64,000 bases of DNA from Vogesella urethralis (GCF_007644045.2 NZ_VMDW02000087.1:155432-219431), one strand, 5' to 3'. Shown: positions 39,507-49,084, counted from the stretch's first letter. Notes: generated from the letters alone by a model not told the origin. Made by a program: numbers and translations.

Positions 39507-40274
39507 ATGAACAGCATCTCAAGCAGTAGCGGCAGCTATCAAACCGCCATGATGCAAGGTATGGGCGGGCCGCGTGGCCGGCCCAAACCGGAGGCCAGCG
39601 ATGTTGCCGCACAGATTTTCAGCAAGCTGGACACCGACAAACAGGGTTATCTGGAAGCCAGCGACTTCACCTCGGCCATTAGCCAGCTGTCCAGCAGCCA
39701 GCAACAGGCCAGCGGCGAAGAAGTGTTCTCCAGCCTGGACAGCGATAGCGACGGCAAGCTCACTCAAGACGAACTGACCACCGGCATCCAGGCCTTGCAA
39801 GACCAGCTGGACAGCCAGTTCAACGCCATGCGCGTGCAACAGGGCATGGGCGGCATGAATGGCATGCCGCCGCCCCCGCCGCCAGGCGGAGGCCGCGGGG
39901 GGCAAGGCAAGGACGAAGGTTTCGACCAGGAACAGCTCAGCCAGCTGGCCAGCGCGGCGGAAGAAGCCGGTGACAGCCGTGGTGCCAGCATGTTCAGCGA
40001 ACTGGCGGACAACTTCGACGAAGCTGACGCAGACGGTGACGGCAAGGTCACCTTCAGCGAAAGCGTGGCCTACCGCGAGCAGCAACAGCAGCAAGCCGCC
40101 AGCGAAGACAGCAGCAGCGACACCGGCACCGGCACCGCCACCGCCAATGCCAGCAGCAGCACCAGCCTGAGCCAGGAGATGCAAAGCCGCATTGCCCAGC
40201 GCCTGATGGACATGATGCGCGCCTACGACACCCAGCAACGCGACGGTGACAGCAGCGCCCGTTTTGCCGCCTGA
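39507..40274 (+). CDS. EF-hand calcium-binding protein
   Basis: The 255-residue protein, without a signal peptide, has EF-hand loops at residues 42-53 (DTDKQGYLEASD), 78-89 (DSDSDGKLTQDE) and 174-185 (DADGDGKVTFSE). It also has a Met/Gly/Pro linker with a hexaproline and a Gln/Ser/Thr-rich C-terminal part. Loops 2 and 3 have full acidic ligands; loop 1 has Lys and Gln in ligand positions and should be weaker. It resembles the EF-hand proteins of betaproteobacteria and xanthomonads. It lies behind a two-component operon but after a terminator, so it has its own promoter. AGGGAGA precedes the ATG at 39507. Calcium buffering or signalling is inferred. Confidence 0.88.
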   Translation: MNSISSSSGSYQTAMMQGMGGPRGRPKPEASDVAAQIFSKLDTDKQGYLEASDFTSAISQLSSSQQQASGEEVFSSLDSDSDGKLTQDELTTGIQALQDQLDSQFNAMRVQQGMGGMNGMPPPPPPGGGRGGQGKDEGFDQEQLSQLASAAEEAGDSRGASMFSELADNFDEADADGDGKVTFSESVAYREQQQQQAASEDSSSDTGTGTATANASSSTSLSQEMQSRIAQRLMDMMRAYDTQQRDGDSSARFAA

Positions 40275-40309
40275 GTCAGGTGCCAGCCGTTATGGCGGCG
40301 TTGGCCGTC

Positions 40310-40340
40310 AAAAAAAGCCCGTCGCGTGCGACGGGCTTTT
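40310..40340. terminator. Bidirectional terminator
   Basis: AGCCCGTCGC and GCGACGGGCT form a perfect stem with A-run on the left and T-run on the right. It is shared by the convergent EF-hand gene and the response regulator gene ending at 40385. Confidence 0.92.
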
Positions 40341-40384
40341 CCATGGCAGGCACGGCAAAGCGTGCCTGGGTCTGCTGCGGCCAA

Positions 40385-41077
40385 CTACTGGATAGACATG
40401 GCAACAGCCAGCTGGTAGCCCTGGCCGCGTACGGCTTTCAGCACATGGCTTTCGCCGCCTGCCTGTACCAGCTTCTTGCGCAGGCGAACCAGCTGCACTT
40501 CCAGATTGGCCTTGCTGTACTCTTCCAGGCGCTTGCCCAACAGCTCGATCATCTGCCAGGTTTCCAGCTGCCGGCCCGGGGCGCGTGACAGGCCGGCCAG
40601 CAGTGCGAACTCGGACGCCGTCAACGGTACCATCCCGCCGGGGCCGGACAGTTGCTGCTTGTCGCTGCGCAGCAGCCAGCTGCGTGCGGCTTCCTGGCGT
40701 TCGGTCAGGCGCCGCGCCAGCGAGCGTACCGCCGCCAGCAGTTCTTCCAGCGAACAGGGTTTGGTCAGGTAGATATCGGCACCACTGGCATAGCCTTCCA
40801 CTCTGGCGGCAATGCTGTTGCGGGCGGTGGTCATGATGATGCCGACCTGGGGCTGGGCGTCGCGCAGCCGGCGCGCCAGGCTGATGCCATCTTCCCCCGG
40901 CAGGTTGAGGTCAATGATGAACAGGTCGGGCTGCAAGGCCAGGTCGCCCAGTGCCTCGGCGCAGTCCACGCCATGCACGTGATAACCCTGCACCCGCAAG
41001 GCGTCCATGGTCACTTCGCGCAGCACGTCGTGGTCTTCCACCACGACAACGTTCAACGGATTGATACGGGTAACCAT
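40385..41077 (-). CDS. OmpR-like response regulator
   Basis: The 230-residue protein has a receiver (Glu14-Asp15 pocket, phospho-acceptor Asp56 in FIIDLNLPGEDG, LTKPCSLEEL) and a C-terminal winged helix (LTASEFALLAGLSRAPGRQLETWQMIELL...LEVQLVRLRKKLVQAGG...VRGQGYQLAV). Its start lies within the 3' end of the kinase gene (25-base overlap), showing tight coupling. DNA targets are not known. Confidence 0.94.
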   Translation of the reverse strand: MVTRINPLNVVVVEDHDVLREVTMDALRVQGYHVHGVDCAEALGDLALQPDLFIIDLNLPGEDGISLARRLRDAQPQVGIIMTTARNSIAARVEGYASGADIYLTKPCSLEELLAAVRSLARRLTERQEAARSWLLRSDKQQLSGPGGMVPLTASEFALLAGLSRAPGRQLETWQMIELLGKRLEEYSKANLEVQLVRLRKKLVQAGGESHVLKAVRGQGYQLAVAMSIQ

Positions 41078-42882
41078 ACTTCGAATCTCACAATATCGGC
41101 TTCAGGCCGGTAGGCAATGCTGCCTTGTAACTGCGTGCACAGGCCACGCACCAGGTAAAGCCCCAGACCGGAACCGGTTTTGCTATGTGCTCCAGGACTT
41201 CGATAATACTTTGTAAACACCTTGCTTGCATCCGGCATGCCGGCAGATGCCATCCTATTGTCAACCGTTAGCCACACACCCCCACCCGTTGCGCCCCATT
41301 TCACATTTATCTCACTGTTTGATGGCGAATACTTCAAAGCGTTATCTATCAGATTTGATAACACGATGCGCAAAAGCTGCGTGTCTGTTTGCAACAGTGG
41401 CACCGTGGCCGGATGCAGCACTACGCGCTGCGGCTCGCGACAGCCGTCCACGACATCGGCCAACAGCTCTGCCAGCACCACGGTTTGCCGCTGCAGCGGC
41501 TGCGCCGCTTGTTCGATGCGGTCCACCAGCGTGCAACGTTCGACCACGGCATTCATGTCGTCCACCGCGTGTTCGGCATGCTGCAGCAAGCGCTGCGGGC
41601 CCAGTTGCAGCTGCAAGCTGCCCAAGGCCATGCGGATGACCGACATCGGCGTTTTCAGCTCGTGGGTCAGCATGGCCATGAAGCGGCTTTGCTGCTCGCG
41701 CTGCGCCCGCTCGATGTCGATCTGGTGTCTGGCCAGCTCCAGCTCCAGCGCAATGGCCCGACGCTCCTGGCGCAACTGGTCGGAACGACGCTGCAGCAAC
41801 ACAAAAGCCAGCGCACTGGTTAGCAGCGACAGCAACAATTGGCCAAACTGGTTCAGTTCCAGCACGTCGCCAATACCCAGCAGCGGCAGCATGGTCAACG
41901 CCACCACGGTGATGGACAGCGTATACAGCACACGCAGCAAACGGCGCAGCGGGTGGGGCGGCACACGCCAGGCAGTGACAGCCATCAGCATCACTTGTAG
42001 CGTGGCCATACTGGTATTGGTCTGCATCACCGGCTGAACGATGCCCATCGCCAGCAACAGGAACAGCAGCGGGAAGTAAGCCGGTAACAGGCGCAACAAC
42101 CAGGAAAGCACAGGCGGCGGGGCAAAGCCGAGCAATAACTGACGGTGGAACAGCACGCTGGCCAGACAGTACAAGGTGGAAATCCAGCTGGTGGCATAAT
42201 CCGCCAGCTGCGGCCAAGCCCGGGGCGCCAGCATGCTGCAGTAACCCATATAGGCCATATTGGCCATGATGCACATCAGCTGGTAAAAGATGAACAACCC
42301 CACCACGCGGTCGCGGCTTTGCCGGTAATCTGACACGGCCCAAACCAGCAACCACAGCAGCACGGCGTAGTAGACGATCTGCCAGGAAAACTGGCGTACG
42401 TCCTGCTGCAGGGCGCGCTGCAAGGGCTGGGCTTCAACGCTCAGCAAGCTGCTGCTGGTTGTTTGCAAGCGCAGGTAGTACACCCGGCGCGGGGTGTCTT
42501 GCTGTAGCAAGAACGACGGGGTAATGCCCGGGTAGCTACGCTCTGCGTAGGCGTGACGGTCACCATCGGCCAAGCTTATCCATCGGCCGCGCGCATCCTG
42601 CCAATAAAGCTGCACGTCATCCAGGTAACCGGGGCGGATGCGCAAGACAAAGGGCTGCACAGGCTGATCATGCGCAACTTCCAGGCGCAGCCAGCTGACA
42701 GCACGGGTATAACCGCGCGCCAGCACGCCTGGCTTTGGCTCGAAAGACCGGGCAACCAGCTGGGATACCTGATATTGACCGTGCGGATCGTCCAGAAAAG
42801 CCTGCGATACCACGCGTGTTTCCGCTTGCAGCGATGTCGCGGCCAACAGCAGTAACAGCCCGAGCACCCTCAATAGCACCAT
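41053..42882 (-). CDS. 7TMR-DISM sensor histidine kinase
   Basis: The 609-residue kinase has a signal peptide (MVLLRVLGLLLLLAATSLQA), a periplasmic 7TMR-DISM extracellular beta domain (about 25-155), seven membrane segments (about 165-370), a coiled coil, HisKA with MLTHELKTPMSVIRM and HATPase with LSNLIDNALKYSP and GSGLGLYLV. It is the second 7TMR-DISM kinase of the window, but pairs with an OmpR-type regulator rather than a LuxR type. The ATG at 42882 has AAGGA six bases upstream; an ATG 78 bases earlier lacks one. It overlaps its regulator gene by 25 bases. Confidence 0.94.
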   Translation of the reverse strand: MVLLRVLGLLLLLAATSLQAETRVVSQAFLDDPHGQYQVSQLVARSFEPKPGVLARGYTRAVSWLRLEVAHDQPVQPFVLRIRPGYLDDVQLYWQDARGRWISLADGDRHAYAERSYPGITPSFLLQQDTPRRVYYLRLQTTSSSLLSVEAQPLQRALQQDVRQFSWQIVYYAVLLWLLVWAVSDYRQSRDRVVGLFIFYQLMCIMANMAYMGYCSMLAPRAWPQLADYATSWISTLYCLASVLFHRQLLLGFAPPPVLSWLLRLLPAYFPLLFLLLAMGIVQPVMQTNTSMATLQVMLMAVTAWRVPPHPLRRLLRVLYTLSITVVALTMLPLLGIGDVLELNQFGQLLLSLLTSALAFVLLQRRSDQLRQERRAIALELELARHQIDIERAQREQQSRFMAMLTHELKTPMSVIRMALGSLQLQLGPQRLLQHAEHAVDDMNAVVERCTLVDRIEQAAQPLQRQTVVLAELLADVVDGCREPQRVVLHPATVPLLQTDTQLLRIVLSNLIDNALKYSPSNSEINVKWGATGGGVWLTVDNRMASAGMPDASKVFTKYYRSPGAHSKTGSGLGLYLVRGLCTQLQGSIAYRPEADIVRFEVWLPVSIR

Positions 42883-42993
42883 GCGTCCTTGCCTGCCGAA
42901 CTCAGCAAAAAACAGCAAGTATCGCATGAATCGGGCGGGAACTCGCGGCATGGCGGGCACTCACATCGCCATCACCGTTCCGGAGCCCCGACC

Positions 42994-43425
42994 ATGCGTT
43001 CCCTTGTGTTATTGCTTGCCAGCCTCAGCGGCCCGGCCCTGGCGGCCACGAGTGGCCAAATGTTCCATAACCCGTCCTGCGGCTGCTGCCACAAGTGGGC
43101 CGCCCACATGCAAGCCAATGGCATCACACTGCAAACCACCGAGCAGCGAGACATGGCGCGGGTGAAGCAGCAATGGGGGGTACCGGGCACATTGCAAAGC
43201 TGCCATACGGCACGAGTGGGCGGATACGTGATCGAAGGACACGTGCCGGCAACGGTGGTGAAACGGCTGCTGAAAGAGAAGCCGGCCATTCGCGGCCTGG
43301 CCGTCGCCGGCATGCCGGCCGGCAGCCCGGGTATGGAGGCACCGGTCAGCCAACCCTATCAGGTGGTGGCGTTCCGGGCTGACGGGCAGCAGTACGTCTA
43401 CGCCAGCATGCCAGGAGCCCGTTGA
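42994..43425 (+). CDS. DUF411-family exported metal-binding protein
   Basis: The 143-residue protein has a signal peptide (MRSLVLLLASLSGPALA) and the DUF411 signature NPSCGCCHKWAAHMQANG (Cys29, Cys31, Cys32), with a conserved CH pair (Cys70-His71) and GHVPA. DUF411 proteins are found with copper resistance genes and are presumed to bind copper in the periplasm; here no copper pump is adjacent. It is divergent from the DISM kinase. Its stop overlaps the start of a 30-codon frame (TGATG). CGGAG precedes the ATG at 42994. Confidence 0.9.
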   Translation: MRSLVLLLASLSGPALAATSGQMFHNPSCGCCHKWAAHMQANGITLQTTEQRDMARVKQQWGVPGTLQSCHTARVGGYVIEGHVPATVVKRLLKEKPAIRGLAVAGMPAGSPGMEAPVSQPYQVVAFRADGQQYVYASMPGAR

Positions 43426-43517
43426 TGTCTGTGCGCAAACGGCTGCTGTTGATGGTTGCCGGCGTGGCGGCACGCTGGGTCTGGCAAAAGCTTAAGCGAC
43501 GCGTGTTCCGTCGCTAG
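43425..43517 (+). CDS. 30-residue basic hydrophobic microprotein, coupled to DUF411 gene
   Basis: A 31-codon frame starts at an ATG that shares its A with the DUF411 stop (TGATG), with AGGAG ten bases upstream. The product begins MSVRKRLLLMVAGVAARWVW and ends QKLKRRVFRR: a short hydrophobic helix between strongly basic ends, with no acidic residue. It could be a small membrane protein, or an accidental frame. The coupling, ribosome-binding site and amphipathic order favour a real gene; family and role are unknown. It stops five bases before the convergent binding-protein gene's stop. Confidence 0.55.
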   Translation: MSVRKRLLLMVAGVAARWVWQKLKRRVFRR

Positions 43518-43521
43518 CGCC

Positions 43522-44289
43522 TTACGGCGCGGCCTGCCATTGCTGCAGGATCTGCTGGTATTGGCCACTTTGCTGCAAGCGCTGCAAGCCACGGTCCAGT
43601 TGGAACCGGGCCGATTCACTGCGCAGGTTGTGGCGGGAAAAACTGACAAACAGCGGGTTTTCGATGACGGTACCCACCCGGAACAAGCGACCGGACAACT
43701 CGTGGCCGTACTCGCGCTGTAATTGGTCGGCAACGCGGGTATACACCAGCGCGTAGTCCAACCTGCCGGCCACCAGTTTGCGCAAGCTGGCCAGATCGGA
43801 CACCGCCTTGTCTTTCAGCATGCGGGTGTCCTGCTCTACCTCGCTGCCGTAGGTGTAACCGTTGGTCAAACCCACGCGCTTGCCGGCCAGCCCGGCCACG
43901 GTTATCCCGCTCTCGGGCTGGTGGCTGTAAATGGCGATGGTAGCGGTAAAGAGCGGCTGTTTGCCAAACGCGAAGTGCTGCAGCGTGGTGCTGTCTTTCA
44001 GGCTGTTGAAACAGCCCACTTCGCGGCCAACCTCCACCAGCTTCATGCAGCGGGCGTAGGGCATGCTGCGAAAGCGGACTGTCACCCCCACCGCCAGGTA
44101 GGCGGCCCGAACGATATCCACCGCCATGCCGTAGGCTTGACCATGCTGTACCGATGCGTACGGCGCCCAGTCGTCTTCTGCCACCAAAGTGAGCTGCTCG
44201 CTCGCCAGCAGTGGCAAACTCAGGCAGCAGCACAACAGGGCGAACAGGCATCGCGGCACGGGCATCTCCAGCATCAGAATCGGATCCAT
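43522..44289 (-). CDS. Periplasmic solute-binding protein, amino-acid type
   Basis: The protein has 255 residues (fewer if an internal ATG is used), with a hydrophobic signal sequence (RCLFALLCCCLSLPLLAS) and the type 2 binding fold: EQLTLVAEDDWAPYASVQHGQAYGMAVDIVRAAYLAVG, RSMPYARCMKLVEVG, VAGLAGKRVGLTNGYTYG. It resembles the polar-amino-acid binding proteins and orphan sensory relatives. No permease gene is near; the next gene upstream encodes a chemoreceptor on the same strand, so ligand delivery to the receptor is possible. ATGs at 44289, 44274 and 44265 compete; none has a good Shine-Dalgarno. Confidence 0.85.
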   Translation of the reverse strand: MDPILMLEMPVPRCLFALLCCCLSLPLLASEQLTLVAEDDWAPYASVQHGQAYGMAVDIVRAAYLAVGVTVRFRSMPYARCMKLVEVGREVGCFNSLKDSTTLQHFAFGKQPLFTATIAIYSHQPESGITVAGLAGKRVGLTNGYTYGSEVEQDTRMLKDKAVSDLASLRKLVAGRLDYALVYTRVADQLQREYGHELSGRLFRVGTVIENPLFVSFSRHNLRSESARFQLDRGLQRLQQSGQYQQILQQWQAAP

Positions 44290-44385
44290 AGCAGTATCAA
44301 TAGAGATGGCTGATACGTAAATAGCCGACTACCCGGTATGCTGTGTCAGATCAAACCAAGGCCGCATGCTAGCGCTGCGGCACAC

Positions 44386-46008
44386 TTATAAGCGGAAGCG
44401 ACCAGATAGCTCCGCCAACTCATCAGCCGCGTCGCTGATGGCATGCGCCATCTGCACGGTCTGTTCCGACGCAGCGCGGGTAGATACCGCAATGCTGGCC
44501 ACCTCGCGCAGATCGTGACGGATGGCCTGGCTGTTATCCGCCTGCTGTTGCAACAGCTGCTCGACTGTCTGCATGCCGCGGCAAACCGACTCGGTGCCCT
44601 GCCGGATGACGCTGACCGCCTGGCCACCATCTTGCGCCTGGGCAATGCCACCGTGCAGCTGCAGTACCATTTCGTCCATGCGCTGCTTGGCCTGCTGGCT
44701 GTTAACCTGAATGCTGCCGATGGTGTGGGTGATTTCACCGGTGGCCTGGCTGGTCCGCTCGGCGAGCTTGCGTACTTCGTCGGCCACCACGGCAAAGCCA
44801 CGCCCCTGCTCGCCGGCACGCGCCGCCTCGATAGCCGCATTCAGCGCCAGCAGGTTGGTCTGGTCGGCTACATCACGGATCACTCCGATCACGGCGCTGA
44901 TGCTGTCCAGCCGTGTGACCAGCTCGTCGATACTGGCTTGCGTGTCGCCAACCAGGGTGCCGATTTCGTCCAGTCTGGCTACGGCACCGGCAATCACTTG
45001 CTGGCCGCTCGCAGCACTGATGGTGGCCTCATCACTTTGCTGGCGTGCTTGTCGTGCCTGGCCCGCAGCAGCACCTACCTGCTGGCTGAACTGTTCGGTG
45101 GCCGTGCTGATGCGTTCGGTCGCTTCGGTCTGCTGGGTCACCAGCGCACGGCTGCTGCTGGCTTGCTCCACGATGGCGTGGCTGCTGTGGTTGAGGGTCT
45201 GCACCGACTGCATCATATTACCCAGCAACTGGCGCAGCGACTCGCGCATATCCAGTACCGCCGCGTGAATGCTACCCGGAATGGCCTGAACAGTCTCCGG
45301 CAGGCTACCGTGCAGATCGCCCGCGGCCACCGCCTGTACCAGTTGCTGTACTTCACCCGGCTCACCGCCCAGCTTGTGCAGCAAAGAACGCACCGACAGC
45401 AGGATGACGGCGGCAATGCCGGCGACCAGCAGCAAACACACCAGCACCTGCCAGCGTGCACTCTGCCAGAAGCGCTGATCAACCTCGGCAAAGCTGATGC
45501 CGGTGCCCACCACCCATTGCCAGCGCGGTGTGCGCTGCGCCACCGACAGCAGGTCAACTACCTCGCCGTCACGCACCGCCGTCCACCAGTACTCGGTCAG
45601 CTGGCCGCCCGAACGCTGTAATGCGTTACTGAGGATGGCGCCAACGCTGTTGCCATCGGCGTCCTTGAAATCGTTGAAGCTGGTGCCGTGCAGCTGCGGG
45701 TCCAGCGGGGTGGCGACAAACAGCAGCTTGTCGTCGGCAACGTACACGTACTCCGACGTGCTGTACTTGTTCTCGCGCAGCAGGCGAGTGGCAATGGCTT
45801 TGGCCTGAGCATCGGTCAGTTGGCCGCTGGCGGCCAGCTGTTCCAGTTGCACGATGCTGGAATAGGTGCTGGACATCAATTGCCGGATGCGGGCGCGGTT
45901 ATCCAGATCGCTCATGTGGCGCATGGTGTAGGTACCGGCCAGCGCGATGGCTAGCATGCTGATTAATACCAGTAGCGATATCAGCCAGGCTTTGTGTTTG
46001 ACTTTCAT
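44386..46008 (-). CDS. Methyl-accepting chemotaxis protein with Cache sensor
   Basis: The 540-residue receptor has a membrane segment (about 8-30), a periplasmic single-Cache domain (about 35-190, with [23 protein letters not shown]), a second membrane segment (about 200-220), a HAMP-like region and a signalling domain with the conserved hairpin tip [44 protein letters not shown]. Gln/Glu methylation sites flank it. No CheB/CheR-docking pentapeptide is evident at the C-terminus. It starts at the ATG at 46008, with AGGGAG upstream. It is transcribed before the binding protein at 43522-44289 with a 96-base gap. Confidence 0.95.
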   Translation of the reverse strand: MKVKHKAWLISLLVLISMLAIALAGTYTMRHMSDLDNRARIRQLMSSTYSSIVQLEQLAASGQLTDAQAKAIATRLLRENKYSTSEYVYVADDKLLFVATPLDPQLHGTSFNDFKDADGNSVGAILSNALQRSGGQLTEYWWTAVRDGEVVDLLSVAQRTPRWQWVVGTGISFAEVDQRFWQSARWQVLVCLLLVAGIAAVILLSVRSLLHKLGGEPGEVQQLVQAVAAGDLHGSLPETVQAIPGSIHAAVLDMRESLRQLLGNMMQSVQTLNHSSHAIVEQASSSRALVTQQTEATERISTATEQFSQQVGAAAGQARQARQQSDEATISAASGQQVIAGAVARLDEIGTLVGDTQASIDELVTRLDSISAVIGVIRDVADQTNLLALNAAIEAARAGEQGRGFAVVADEVRKLAERTSQATGEITHTIGSIQVNSQQAKQRMDEMVLQLHGGIAQAQDGGQAVSVIRQGTESVCRGMQTVEQLLQQQADNSQAIRHDLREVASIAVSTRAASEQTVQMAHAISDAADELAELSGRFRL

Positions 46009-46155
46009 GATTTGCTCCCTGTCGCTGCCAGCGGATGGCGGGTGATGACGAGTCACGATTCTGCCACAGAGGTCTTATATTGGTACTAATTTGGTATTAG
46101 TAACGGCAAACACCATGACTTCTATAGGGCTTTTTAGGTCGACAACGACATGGCA

Positions 46156-46187
46156 ATAAAAAACCCCGCCGCGAATGCGACGGGGTT
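46156..46187 (-). terminator. Rho-independent terminator of the fumarase gene
   Basis: AACCCCG and CGGGGTT arms with an inner CGC/GCG pair, one mismatch and a GAAT loop, followed on the minus strand by seven T. Confidence 0.85.
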
Positions 46188-46212
46188 GCCGGGGTTGGCT
46201 GCAGACCAGGCG

Positions 46213-47745
46213 TCAGGCTTGCTGCTTGGCGCGGGCGATGTCGGCGATCTTCACGCTCCACTCGGCCGGGCCGGTGTTGTGTACCGAGGTACCACAGGCG
46301 TCAACCGCCACGGTTACCGGCATGTCTTTCACTTCAAACTCGTAAATGGCTTCCATGCCCAGATCGGCAAAACCCACCACTTTGGAGGCCTTGATGGCCT
46401 TGGATACTAGGTAAGCAGAGCCACCCACCGCCATCAGGTACACGGCTTTGTTGTCCTTGATGGCTTCGATGGCTGCCGGGCCACGCTCGGCCTTGCCGAT
46501 CATGCCGAGCAAGCCGGTCTGTTCCAGCATCTGGCGGGTGAACTTGTCCATGCGGGTGGCGGTGGTGGGGCCGGCCGGGCCAACCACTTCGTCACGCACC
46601 GGGTCTACCGGGCCCACGTAGTAGATGAAGCGGTTGGTGAAGTCTACAGGCAGCTTCTCGCCCTTGTTCAGCATGTCCACCATGCGCTTGTGCGCGGCGT
46701 CACGACCGGTCAGGATCTTGCCGTTCAGCAGCAGCACGTCGCCCGGCTGCCAGCTGGCCACTTCTTCCGGGGTGATATTGTCGAGGTCCACACGCTTGCC
46801 GTTGGAGGCGTCGTAGGTGATTTCCGGCCAGTCTTCCAGGCTCGGCGGGTCCAGACGGGCCGGGCCGTTGCCGTCCAGGTGGAAATGCACGTGGCGGGTG
46901 GCGGCACAGTTGGGGATCATGGCAACCGGCAGGCTGGCGGCGTGGGTCGGGTAATCTAGGATCTTCACGTCCAGCACGGTGGTCAGGCCGCCCAGGCCTT
47001 GCGCGCCGATGCCCAGCGCGTTCACTTTTTCGAAGATTTCCAGGCGCAGCTGCTCCACGCGGCTCAGCTCGGCACCGCTGGCAGCCTTGGCTTTCAGCTC
47101 GTGGATGTCCACGTGGTCCATCAGCGATTCTTTGGCCAGCAGCATGGCCTTTTCCGGGGTACCACCAATGCCGATACCGAGAATGCCCGGCGGACACCAG
47201 CCTGCGCCCATGGTCGGCACGGTCTTCACGACCCAGTCGACGATGCTGTCGGACGGGTTCAGCGCGTAAAACTTGGACTTGTTCTCGGAACCGCCGCCTT
47301 TGGCGGCGCAGATCACTTCCACGCCGTCGCCTTCGACGATCTCGAAGTGCACCACGGCCGGGGTGTTGTCCTTGGAGTTCTGGCGCTTGCCCGCCGGGTC
47401 CAGCAGCACGGAGGCGCGCAGCTTGTTGTCCGGGTTGTTGTAGGCGCGACGTACGCCCTCGTTCACCATTTCCTGCACCGACAGGGTGCTGTCCCACTGC
47501 ACCTTCATGCCCACTTTCAGGAACACCACAGCAATGCCGGTATCCTGGCAGATCGGGCGGCGGCCTTCGGCACACATGCGGCTGTTGATCAGGATCTGCG
47601 CCATGGCGTCTTTGGCGGCCGGGCTTTCCTCGTGCAGGTAGGCCTGGTACAGCGCCTCGATATAGTCTTTCGGGTGGTAGCAGCTGATGTACTGGAAGGC
47701 ATCGGCAATGCTCTGGATGAAGTCGTCCTGACGGATGATGGTCAT
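46213..47745 (-). CDS. Class I fumarate hydratase (4Fe-4S)
   Basis: The enzyme interconverts fumarate and malate in the TCA cycle. The 510-residue protein has the class I pattern, with cysteines for the iron-sulfur cluster at RRPICQDTGIAV, VAMIPNCAATRHVHF and (per family) GAGWCPPGILGIGIGG. The beta-domain blocks GKILTGRDAAHKRM, FIYYVGPVDPVRDEVVGPAGPTTATRMDKF and ACGTSVHNTGPAEW are present, and the length is typical. It is the FumA/FumB type rather than the heat-stable FumC. It lies next to fbp and ppsA but has its own terminator; a gap of 183 bases with a hairpin separates it from fbp. Confidence 0.95.
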   Translation of the reverse strand: MTIIRQDDFIQSIADAFQYISCYHPKDYIEALYQAYLHEESPAAKDAMAQILINSRMCAEGRRPICQDTGIAVVFLKVGMKVQWDSTLSVQEMVNEGVRRAYNNPDNKLRASVLLDPAGKRQNSKDNTPAVVHFEIVEGDGVEVICAAKGGGSENKSKFYALNPSDSIVDWVVKTVPTMGAGWCPPGILGIGIGGTPEKAMLLAKESLMDHVDIHELKAKAASGAELSRVEQLRLEIFEKVNALGIGAQGLGGLTTVLDVKILDYPTHAASLPVAMIPNCAATRHVHFHLDGNGPARLDPPSLEDWPEITYDASNGKRVDLDNITPEEVASWQPGDVLLLNGKILTGRDAAHKRMVDMLNKGEKLPVDFTNRFIYYVGPVDPVRDEVVGPAGPTTATRMDKFTRQMLEQTGLLGMIGKAERGPAAIEAIKDNKAVYLMAVGGSAYLVSKAIKASKVVGFADLGMEAIYEFEVKDMPVTVAVDACGTSVHNTGPAEWSVKIADIARAKQQA

Positions 47746-47860
47746 TATTGGGTTCTCCAGCGTAGGGGCTGTGTTGGGTTTGCCGCGCTATTTTAGGCGT
47801 TTCGCCCCCTGGCCGAAAGGCGCATTGCTGCAACGCGGGAACATAAAACCTGAACAATGC

Positions 47861-47885
47861 AAAACCGCCGGCACAAGGCCGGCGG
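47861..47885 (-). terminator. Probable terminator of fbp
   Basis: CCGCCGGC and GCCGGCGG arms around ACAAG, followed on the minus strand by only four T, so it may be weak. Confidence 0.6.
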
Positions 47886-47928
47886 CTGGGCGGGGCAGAT
47901 GGCGGCCAACGTTGCCCGCAACACGTCA

Positions 47929-48933
47929 TCAGGCCTGGTGGTAGCCGGTAACGCGCGCCACTTCTTCCTTGGAGCCCAGGAACACTGCCACGCGCTCGTG
48001 CAGGCCGTTCGGCTGGATGTCCAGGATGCGCTGGTGGCCGTTGGTGGCCAGGCCGCCGGCCTGTTCGATGATGAAGGCCATCGGGTTGCCTTCGTACATC
48101 AGGCGCAGCTTGCCCGGTTTGGCCGGATCACGCGCGTCTTTCGGGTACATGAAGATGCCGCCGCGGGTGATGATGCGATGCACCTCGGCCACCATCGACG
48201 CTACCCAGCGCATGTTGTAGTCCTTGCCCAGCGGGCCTTCCTTGCCGGCCAGCAGTTCACTGACGTAGCGCTGTACCGGGGCTTCCCAGTGGCGCTGGTT
48301 GGACATGTTGATGGCGAACTCGCCGGTGGTGGCCGGTACCACCATGTTGCGGTGGGTCAGCACCCAGGAGCCCAGCTCGCGGTCCAGCGTGAAGCCGTAC
48401 ACGCCCTGGCCAAAGGTGAGCACCAGCATGTTTTGCGGGCCGTACACGGCGTAGCCGGCAGCCACCTGACGGTTGCCCGGCTGCAGGAAGTCGGCTTCGG
48501 TCGGCTGGGTGTTGCCTTCCGGTGCTTCCAGCACCGAGAAGATGGTGCCAACCGAGATGTTGACGTCGATATTGGACGAGCCGTCCAGCGGGTCGAACAT
48601 CAGCAGGTAGCGGCCACGCGGCATGTGCTCGGGGATGGAGTGCGGCAGCTCCATTTCTTCCGACGCCATTGCGCCCAGGTTGCCACCCCATTCGTTGGCT
48701 TCCAGCAGGATGTCGTTGGCGATTACGTCCAGTTTTTTCTGGGCTTCGCCCTGCACGTTGCCGGTACCGGCATCGCCCAGCACGCCAGCCAATGCACCTT
48801 TGTTAACCGAGTGGGCGATGGCCTTGCAGGCACGGGCCACGGTTTCGATCAGCAGGCGCAGGTCCGGCGGCAGCGCGCCGTGCTGGCGCTGTTCTTCAAT
48901 CAGGAAACGGGAAAGGGAGATACGGCTGCTCAT
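47929..48933 (-). CDS. fbp: Fructose-1,6-bisphosphatase, class I
   Basis: The enzyme hydrolyses fructose 1,6-bisphosphate, the committed step of gluconeogenesis. The 334-residue protein has the class I active-site block [21 protein letters not shown] and [20 protein letters not shown] residues, with the C-terminal GGLATNG...[25 protein letters not shown]. Length and motifs are typical. The ATG at 48933 has GAGGA seven bases upstream. It is oriented with ppsA, another gluconeogenic gene, upstream on the same strand; a terminator-like structure lies between them. Confidence 0.97.
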   Translation of the reverse strand: MSSRISLSRFLIEEQRQHGALPPDLRLLIETVARACKAIAHSVNKGALAGVLGDAGTGNVQGEAQKKLDVIANDILLEANEWGGNLGAMASEEMELPHSIPEHMPRGRYLLMFDPLDGSSNIDVNISVGTIFSVLEAPEGNTQPTEADFLQPGNRQVAAGYAVYGPQNMLVLTFGQGVYGFTLDRELGSWVLTHRNMVVPATTGEFAINMSNQRHWEAPVQRYVSELLAGKEGPLGKDYNMRWVASMVAEVHRIITRGGIFMYPKDARDPAKPGKLRLMYEGNPMAFIIEQAGGLATNGHQRILDIQPNGLHERVAVFLGSKEEVARVTGYHQA

Positions 48934-49035
48934 TATTGTCCTCGTATCACGTAGGTCGCAGAAAGGGATGGCCAAGTTTACCACCCTGCCCCAGGCGTCT
49001 GGGGTGTTACCTGCGCACTACATGAATCATCCATG

Positions 49036-49084
49036 AAAAACGCCCGACCAGGGCAAAACGGAAGCCGTTTTGGCGAGTCGGGCG
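49036..49084 (-). terminator. Terminator of ppsA (compound hairpin)
   Basis: Outer arms CGCCCGAC (49041-49048) and GTCGGGCG (49077-49084) enclose a second hairpin CAAAACGG/CCGTTTTG, followed on the minus strand by five T. Confidence 0.8.

Noticed and set aside
44386..46008. Chemoreceptor as part of a complete chemotaxis operon
   Set aside because: No cheA, cheW, cheR or cheB gene is in the window; it is a stand-alone receptor.
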